This document shows, in pieces, positions 22,634-24,504 of a stretch of DNA of 24,504 nucleotides. Source of the stretch: JACCZR01 sp035296565 (lineage in GTDB: Bacteria; Actinomycetota; Thermoleophilia; Solirubrobacterales; Thermoleophilaceae). Each line of letters begins with the position of its first letter. Position 1 is the stretch's first letter. The notes under the pieces were generated by a model. The model saw nothing but the letters and a program-made list of their open reading frames with translations. It ran no database searches and had not been told where the DNA came from. The stretch lies in the NCBI GenBank assembly GCA_035296565.1, contig DATHAQ010000040.1, positions 1 through 24,504 on the forward strand, read 5' to 3'. The translations under genes and the position numbers were made by a program.

Positions 22634-22646
22634 ATCCCTCAGGGAT
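22634..22646. repeat. perfect inverted repeat over a start codon
   Basis: ATCCCT-C-AGGGAT is a perfect 6+1+6 palindrome that overlaps the first two bases of the ATG at 22645. It could be an operator or an RNA hairpin, or chance. Confidence 0.3.
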
Positions 22647-22911
22647 GAAGCGGGGACACGCCCTCGTCGTAGTCCCGGCTTGCTCTGTGATCCCGACCAA
22701 CGTGTTGGCCTTCTTAACCTCCGAGGCTCACGCCATCCCCCAGCCTCGTCGCACTCGGCGTTGCCTGGGTCGCGTCGTCTCACGCTCGGGATCAGCCGAA
22801 GCCGTCTCGCTCGGCCTGGCCCCCGCCTTAATCAGCTTCGTCGTGGCGTGGGTGCCGGCATTGATCTGGCTTTGGTACCTGCAAGAGACCATTGGCTACT
22901 TCGACACCTGA
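22645..22911 (+). CDS. possible small membrane protein
   Basis: A protein of 88 residues from ATG 22645, with no clear ribosome site beyond AGGG directly before the ATG. The N-terminus is weakly hydrophobic; the C-terminal part (AVSLGLAPALISFVVAWVPA, then LIWLWYLQETIGYFDT) is a convincing transmembrane helix or pair with aromatic ends. Third-position GC is roughly 75 percent by my count, lower than in surrounding genes, so coding status is uncertain. I recognise no family. If it is not a gene, then 22514-23247 is a gene-free stretch. Confidence 0.35.
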   Translation: MKRGHALVVVPACSVIPTNVLAFLTSEAHAIPQPRRTRRCLGRVVSRSGSAEAVSLGLAPALISFVVAWVPALIWLWYLQETIGYFDT

Positions 22912-23247
22912 AACCGAGTGAGGCGGGGTGAGGTAGGACCAGCAGCTCGCCGGTAGCCCCACCGCCCTCCCCCGTCCCTGCGCGCGCCGACTGGACTTTC
23001 CGCTCCAACGCACCTTCGGACCCGCTCCTAGTACGGCGTGAGCTATCGAAGGTGGCCGAAGCTCGACGGCTCGTGCGGGTGGTCAGGCGCGTTTGCGAAT
23101 GAACTCGCCTAATGCGCGGCAGTTCTCCCCGGTGGCTGGCACGAGGGGCGGCTCGACGGTCGACGCGGTGAAGCGGGAGACCCTTGTGGCCGCTGCTGGG
23201 GTGGCCTGCTAGACCCGACGTGCTACGCCTCATGGGATGGTTCGGTC
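22912..23247. other. gene-poor stretch upstream of the PAS-LuxR gene
   Basis: No supported gene. A plus-strand frame ending at the TGA near 23102 codes for DWTFRSNAPSDPLLVRREL and further basic helix-like sequence, but it lacks a start codon. It is faintly like the beginning of RsbW-type ATP-binding proteins and may be a remnant. The promoter of the PAS-LuxR gene should lie at the right end. Confidence 0.4.
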
Positions 23248-23844
23248 GTGACCGCAGAGAGAGGTTGGCAGGAGATGTTCGGCTTCGCCTTTCGGCGGTC
23301 TCGCAACGCGATGGTGCTGCTGGACGAGCGGCGGATCCAGCTCGAGGTCAACGGCGCCTATCTCAAGCTTGTCGGCCTCAGGCGCGGCGAGGTGGTCGGC
23401 AAGCCCGTGTACGAGCTCACCCCCGACGGCCCGGTCCTATCGGCCCGCGACTGGGCGGCCACAATCGCGCGCGGCGACTTCACCGGGGAGCGCGAGCTGG
23501 TGCGCCCCGATGGAACCACGATCACCGTTCAATGGGGCGCGCACCCGGAAACCGTCACCGGCCATCGCCTGGTCCTGCTGGTGGCGCTCAGCACCGAGCG
23601 CTGGGGCCGTCGCTTCCGCCGCGACCCGTCTCCCGAGGAGGACGATGCCACGCTGACGCACCGGGAGCTGGAGGTCGTGCGCCTGGTGGCCCTTGGCCAC
23701 AGCAGCCCCGAGATCGCCGACGAGCTGGGCATCGCCCACGACACCGTCCGAACTCACGTGCGCAACGCCATGGAGAAGGTCGGGGCCCGCTCGCGCGCCC
23801 ACCTCGTCGCCAGGACGCTGGGCGACGGCCTCGTCCGGGACTGA
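23248..23844 (+). CDS. PAS-domain LuxR-type transcriptional regulator
   Basis: A protein of 198 residues from GTG 23248. Residues 12-115 form a PAS fold (FRRSRNAMVLLDERRIQLEVNGAYLKLVGLRRGEVVGKPVYELTP, then FTGERELVRPDGTTITVQW). Residues 136-192 are a LuxR/GerE helix-turn-helix: LTHRELEVVRLVALGHSSPEIADELGIAHDTVRTHVRNAMEKVGARSRAHLVART, with the usual T-ELEV and TV-TH-RN--K-GA-SR positions. It should sense a small molecule, redox or partner signal by the PAS domain and bind DNA as a dimer. There is no receiver domain, so it is not phosphorylated in the standard way. The promoter and targets are not evident. Confidence 0.88.
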   Translation: MTAERGWQEMFGFAFRRSRNAMVLLDERRIQLEVNGAYLKLVGLRRGEVVGKPVYELTPDGPVLSARDWAATIARGDFTGERELVRPDGTTITVQWGAHPETVTGHRLVLLVALSTERWGRRFRRDPSPEEDDATLTHRELEVVRLVALGHSSPEIADELGIAHDTVRTHVRNAMEKVGARSRAHLVARTLGDGLVRD

Positions 23845-23905
23845 GGCCACCGGATACCGCAACCGTGGTATCGACCCCGGCGGCCGGGCGCATGAGCATG
23901 GCCTC

Positions 23906-24070
23906 ATGGCCGAGCCGACCCCGCCCCTGCCCCCCGAATCCTGGTCGCGAGCCAACCGGGTCGCCGCCGCGTTGGACTACCTCGCGGAGAGCGACAGCGA
24001 CGACCTCGACGATCTGCTGGTGGGCTTCCTGCTCAAGTGCTGGCCGACCCCCTGGAGCCAGGGCGGGTGA
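23906..24070 (+). CDS. small acidic hypothetical protein
   Basis: A protein of 54 residues from ATG 23906, starting 61 nt after the PAS-LuxR gene. It reads MAEPTPPLPPESWSRANRVA and then a central acidic stretch (ESDSDDLDDLL) and an aromatic end (KCWPTPWSQGG). Codon third positions are almost all G or C, like neighbouring genes, which supports coding. No ribosome site and no recognised family. Confidence 0.45.
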   Translation: MAEPTPPLPPESWSRANRVAAALDYLAESDSDDLDDLLVGFLLKCWPTPWSQGG

Positions 24071-24117
24071 CCCGCCACGACTACCACCGGTCCAAGGATG
24101 AGGTCGGGACGGGCAAA

Positions 24118-24476
24118 ATGGATGACGACAGGTCGGCGGGCGATGTCGCTGGTGCCATCTCCGACGCGGCCACGCGTCTCGCGCATATCGCAATGGGTCG
24201 CGGGTCACCTGAAGCCACGACGACTTCGGCAACGACTGGGTCACTGTCGTCGTCCTAGGCATAGACGGAGAGGTGCAAGACGCACTGTTTGCTCCCCCCC
24301 GGGAGCAACTCGTGCGCGTCCGGGGTGAGATCCACCGGGCCATGCGCGAGGAGCTGGTCGCCAAGATCGAGAGGCAGCTGGACCGCACGGTGCTGGCGTT
24401 CATAGACCAGAGCAGTACCGACCGCGACACGGTGGGGTACATGTACCTGCTGGTTCCAGCGCCTTCGGCAGCGTAG
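24118..24476 (+). pseudogene. frameshifted DUF2294 / MpsC-like gene
   Basis: From ATG 24118 one frame reads AISDAATRLAHIAMGRGSPEATTT. The continuation of the family pattern is found only in the -1 frame from about 24225: FGNDWVTVVVLGIDGEVQDALFAPPREQLVRVRGEIHRAMREELVAKIERQLDRTVLAFIDQSSTDRDTVGYMYLLVPA, ending at TAG 24474-24476. Joined, these give one DUF2294 (Na+-translocating MpsC-like) domain of about 119 residues, with the GRG block before the shift and the R-x-x-MREEL and VLAFIDQS blocks after it. Without the shift the first frame ends at TAG 24256. It is either a broken gene, a sequencing error or a recoded gene; no classic slippery heptamer is seen. Confidence 0.6.
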
Positions 24477-24504
24477 GGCGAGCCTTGGCGGGTCACGAAC
24501 GTAT

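Noticed and set aside
24289..24308. Hairpin TTGCTCCC-CCCC-GGGAGCAA as a terminator
   Set aside because: It lies inside the well-preserved second half of the DUF2294-like frame and has no T-tract; the sequence codes for conserved-looking residues.

Overview
The window is high-GC DNA with tightly packed genes, GTG/TTG/CTG starts and many 4-nt gene overlaps. It looks like a chromosomal segment of an actinobacterium. The recurring NTF2-like proteins that begin MSQENVE and end AAGLSE, the PAS-LuxR regulator and the MpsC/DUF2294-type protein suggest the class Thermoleophilia (Solirubrobacterales-like). That placement is inference from protein style, not from a marker gene.

Region 1 (1-6184) is mixed housekeeping. 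It holds the 3' part of a membrane-anchored DUF2330 protein, a PaaI-like thioesterase, a minus-strand set (acyl-CoA dehydrogenase, DUF1330-like protein, asparaginase), a Lys/Ala-rich histone-like protein, a DEAD-box RNA helicase and an alpha/beta hydrolase. Region 2 (6301-7778) holds a stand-alone cyclic-nucleotide-binding protein translationally coupled to an exported family-3 glycosidase (NagZ-like) that probably starts at CTG.

Region 3 (7775-17120) is the core of the window: a continuous phosphate and polyphosphate locus. It runs ppk1 (minus), sixA-like phosphohistidine phosphatase (plus), then a minus-strand operon read as pstS-pstC-pstA-pstB-phoU-ppx. Next to pstS are two divergent PhoB/OmpR-type regulators. 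One is complete (receiver plus winged helix) and one is a winged helix with no receiver. Arrays of 11-bp repeats of the Pho-box type lie upstream of pstS and between the two regulators, which predicts PhoB-type control of transport and autoregulation of both regulators. No PhoR-type histidine kinase is present here.

Region 4 (17288-19834) has a small polytopic membrane protein, followed by a tightly overlapped three-gene unit: anchored cupredoxin-like protein, large polytopic membrane protein and a 50-residue one-helix protein. Region 5 (19856-24504) looks accessory. It has a stand-alone NTF2-like gene, a small ferredoxin-fold-like protein, a fused double NTF2-like gene apparently born by stop-codon loss, a tiny secreted peptide gene with its own hairpin, a relic of the NTF2 family tail, an imperfect 52-54 bp direct repeat, a PAS-LuxR regulator, a small acidic protein and a frameshifted DUF2294/MpsC-like gene at the right edge.

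The best candidates for something undescribed are the divergent pair of full and receiver-less PhoB-like regulators sharing one Pho-box array, the stop-codon read-through fusion of two NTF2-like genes, and the small secreted peptide gene.
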